Assembly: GCA_017504325.1 (NCBI GenBank)
Contig: JAFVRL010000115.1
Location: 1-7,396 of the forward strand
DNA length: 7,396 bases
Direction of reading: 5' to 3'
DNA from: Lentisphaeria bacterium
Lineage (GTDB): Bacteria; Verrucomicrobiota; Lentisphaeria; Victivallales; UBA1829
The stretch's first letter is position 1, and each line of letters opens with the position of its first letter. Position numbers and translations under genes: made by a program. The notes below the pieces were generated by a model, which saw nothing but the letters and a program-made list of their open reading frames with translations, had not been told where the DNA came from and searched no databases. Below, piece by piece: positions 5,923-7,396 of the stretch.

Positions 5923-7396
5923 ATGTTTCAGAAATCATTATTTTTACAGGGACTTTTTCTTTCCGTGTTTTTATTCACATTTTTTCAGGTATCTGCGGCA
6001 GATCTGGTGAAAAACGGTAAAAGCACTTCTTTCATCCTCCTGCCCCAAAATGCGGACAAAGTGAAAAAACATGCAGCAAAGGAACTGGCATACTTTATAA
6101 AAAAACAGACCGGTGCGGAAATAAAGATTACGGATTCCCCCGTTCCGGGAAATACCGTCATAAGGTTCCGCCTTGCTGACGATAAAAATCTCAAAAAAGA
6201 CGCAATATTATCCAAAGCAATAAAAAATATCCGCCACGACGGCTTTATTATCCATTCCGGAAAAGATTTTGTGGAGATCATAGCAAAGGAAAAACGGGGT
6301 CTCATCTATGGAGCATACCGTATTCTTACCGATTTCGGTGATATTTACTGGCTTTTTCCCGGAAAATACGGAGAATTTATCCCGCAGAAACATTCCTTTA
6401 CCGTTCCGGAAATGTGCAAAAATTACAATCCTGCCTTTTCCCAGAGAAAATTCCGCTTGAACGGCGGTTCCGGCTGGACTCCGGAAACATACGACTACCT
6501 TATGCGTAATGGTTTACAGCTTTTCTGCGCCAAACGCACTCTGAACGGTTCCCGGGCGGATTATATGGCAGAAAGGGATGCCATTTATAATGACGGAGAC
6601 GGAGGACTTGTCCCCATCATGGGTTCCAGCAAAGGGTATGTGCCGAAAGTATGGGAAGAGATCCGCAAAAAGAATCCGGAATATTTCGGCTTCCGTAACG
6701 GCAAATATTGCAAACCTATGGAAAGTCAGCCCTGTACCTCCAATGAAGCGGTAAAGGAACTGATCCTGAAACATACTCTCCAGAAACTTTCCCAATACCC
6801 TGCCGACAGAAAAGTAAACTGGACAATGTCCAATGACGATCACACAAACTGGTGCGAATGTAAAAACTGCCTTGCTCTGGATGATCCCGCCGATGAGCGT
6901 TCCAATAACCGGGCAACAAGATGGTGGCATCTGGTCAATTACCTTGTTCCCCGTATTCTTGAGAAACACAAAAATGTGCATATTGAAGCCTTTGCCTATC
7001 AGAATTTCCGTTTTCCCCCGGCAAAACTTGTTCCGGACAACCGGGCGGCAGTAATGATCTGTCCCCACGGACGCTGTTATCTGCATACGCTGGATGATCC
7101 TTCCTGTCCGCCCAACGCCTCCAAATTCAAGGCAATGTTTGATTCCTGGGCTGAAAAAGGCATACAGGGGACAACCTTTGAATATCACCCGGAAATGCCG
7201 GGAAAAGTCCATTATCTTTTCCATGAACGCTCCTGGGTGAAAGACCTTCAATACTATCACAAATTGAAGATGTACGGTTTCGGTATGGTGGTCACCGCCC
7301 CCACAGACAACTATAAAAATCACAGATACGGCAGAAGCCATTTCTATTCCCTCCGGAACTCCTGGGAAGCCCACTGGCAGAGATATTTCCTTACAG
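5923..7396 (+). CDS. Secreted DUF4838-family protein, 3' end beyond window
   Basis: An open frame starts at ATG 5923 and stays open for 491 codons to the window edge, so the protein is C-terminally incomplete here. Residues 1-26 are a Sec signal peptide (MFQKSL, hydrophobic core, ending QVSAA before Asp27). Residues 27-160 resemble the N-terminal domain of alpha-glucuronidase-like proteins: a KKHAAKELAYFIKKQTGAE helix, then RGLIYGAYRILTDFG (125-139) and YWLFPGKYGEFIP. The following region has the DUF4838 hallmarks SNDDHTNWCECKNC (303-316; Cys311, 313, 316) and FAYQNFRFPP (357-366). Cys380 and Cys385 lie in CPHGRC, and there is an acidic EYHPEMP (420-426). The family is common near polysaccharide-degrading genes and is regarded as glycosidase-like, but I know of no established reaction. 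AAGGA lies six or seven bases before the ATG, and a strong promoter lies upstream. It is divergent from the LacI operon and plausibly under the same regulator. Confidence 0.88.
   Translation, partial: MFQKSLFLQGLFLSVFLFTFFQVSAADLVKNGKSTSFILLPQNADKVKKHAAKELAYFIKKQTGAEIKITDSPVPGNTVIRFRLADDKNLKKDAILSKAIKNIRHDGFIIHSGKDFVEIIAKEKRGLIYGAYRILTDFGDIYWLFPGKYGEFIPQKHSFTVPEMCKNYNPAFSQRKFRLNGGSGWTPETYDYLMRNGLQLFCAKRTLNGSRADYMAERDAIYNDGDGGLVPIMGSSKGYVPKVWEEIRKKNPEYFGFRNGKYCKPMESQPCTSNEAVKELILKHTLQKLSQYPADRKVNWTMSNDDHTNWCECKNCLALDDPADERSNNRATRWWHLVNYLVPRILEKHKNVHIEAFAYQNFRFPPAKLVPDNRAAVMICPHGRCYLHTLDDPSCPPNASKFKAMFDSWAEKGIQGTTFEYHPEMPGKVHYLFHERSWVKDLQYYHKLKMYGFGMVVTAPTDNYKNHRYGRSHFYSLRNSWEAHWQRYFLT

Noticed and set aside
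6514..7374. Minus-strand open frame of 286 codons.
   Set aside because: It is antisense to the DUF4838 gene, whose plus-strand frame is continuous from a signal peptide to the window edge and carries family motifs. The antisense product has no recognisable domain.
1..7396. CRISPR arrays, tRNA or rRNA genes, insertion sequences and phage genes.
   Set aside because: No repeated spaced units, no tRNA-like cloverleaf or rRNA sequence, and no transposase or integrase motifs were seen. Nearly all bases are in the five genes and the one divergent control region.

Overview
The window looks like a chromosomal carbohydrate-degradation locus from a Lentisphaerota-type (Victivallales-like) bacterium. 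This is an inference from gene content: a LacI-type regulator, a single prepilin-like protein with an H-X9-DG-type motif, large secreted multidomain glycosidase-like proteins and a DUF4838 protein sitting together. That combination is characteristic of the PVC group, especially Lentisphaerota. No rRNA, tRNA or marker gene is present to fix the taxonomy. Intergenic DNA is strongly AT-rich.

Layout. A 177-base divergent control region (5746-5922) separates two transcription units. Leftward (minus strand) lies a probable four-gene operon: a LacI-family regulator (4768-5745), a type II secretion/type IV pilus-like prepilin (3976-4713), a secreted 853-residue protein with a TIM-barrel glycosidase-like core (1395-3956), and a GH39-like glycosidase without a signal peptide (215-1381, with an in-frame continuation to 65). 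Gaps are 54, 19 and 13 bases, and the last three genes each have a clear AAGG-type ribosome binding site. Rightward (plus strand) is a secreted DUF4838 protein whose 491 visible residues run off the right edge of the window. It has an excellent promoter, TTGAAA-16-TATAAT with an extended -10.

How the genes may work together. The regulator probably senses a sugar and controls itself, the operon and possibly the divergent DUF4838 gene. The DUF4838 and 853-residue proteins carry export signals and would act on glycan outside the cytoplasm. The GH39-like enzyme would act on smaller products in the cytoplasm. The role of the co-transcribed prepilin is unknown. No transporter, sulfatase or sugar-catabolic enzyme is in view, so the substrate cannot be named.

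Main oddities. (1) The GH39 frame is interrupted by a TAG at 215-217, but the same frame continues for 49 residues that read as the rest of its C-terminal beta domain, ending at TGA 65-67. (2) An imperfect inverted repeat with 16/17-base arms (5812-5827 and 5859-5875) sits between the divergent promoters, one arm lying inside the DUF4838 promoter. (3) The prepilin has GG in place of DG in its H-X9-DG motif. (4) The 853-residue protein has an obvious acid/base-type Glu (DEPE) but a Gln where a retaining enzyme would be expected to carry its nucleophile.
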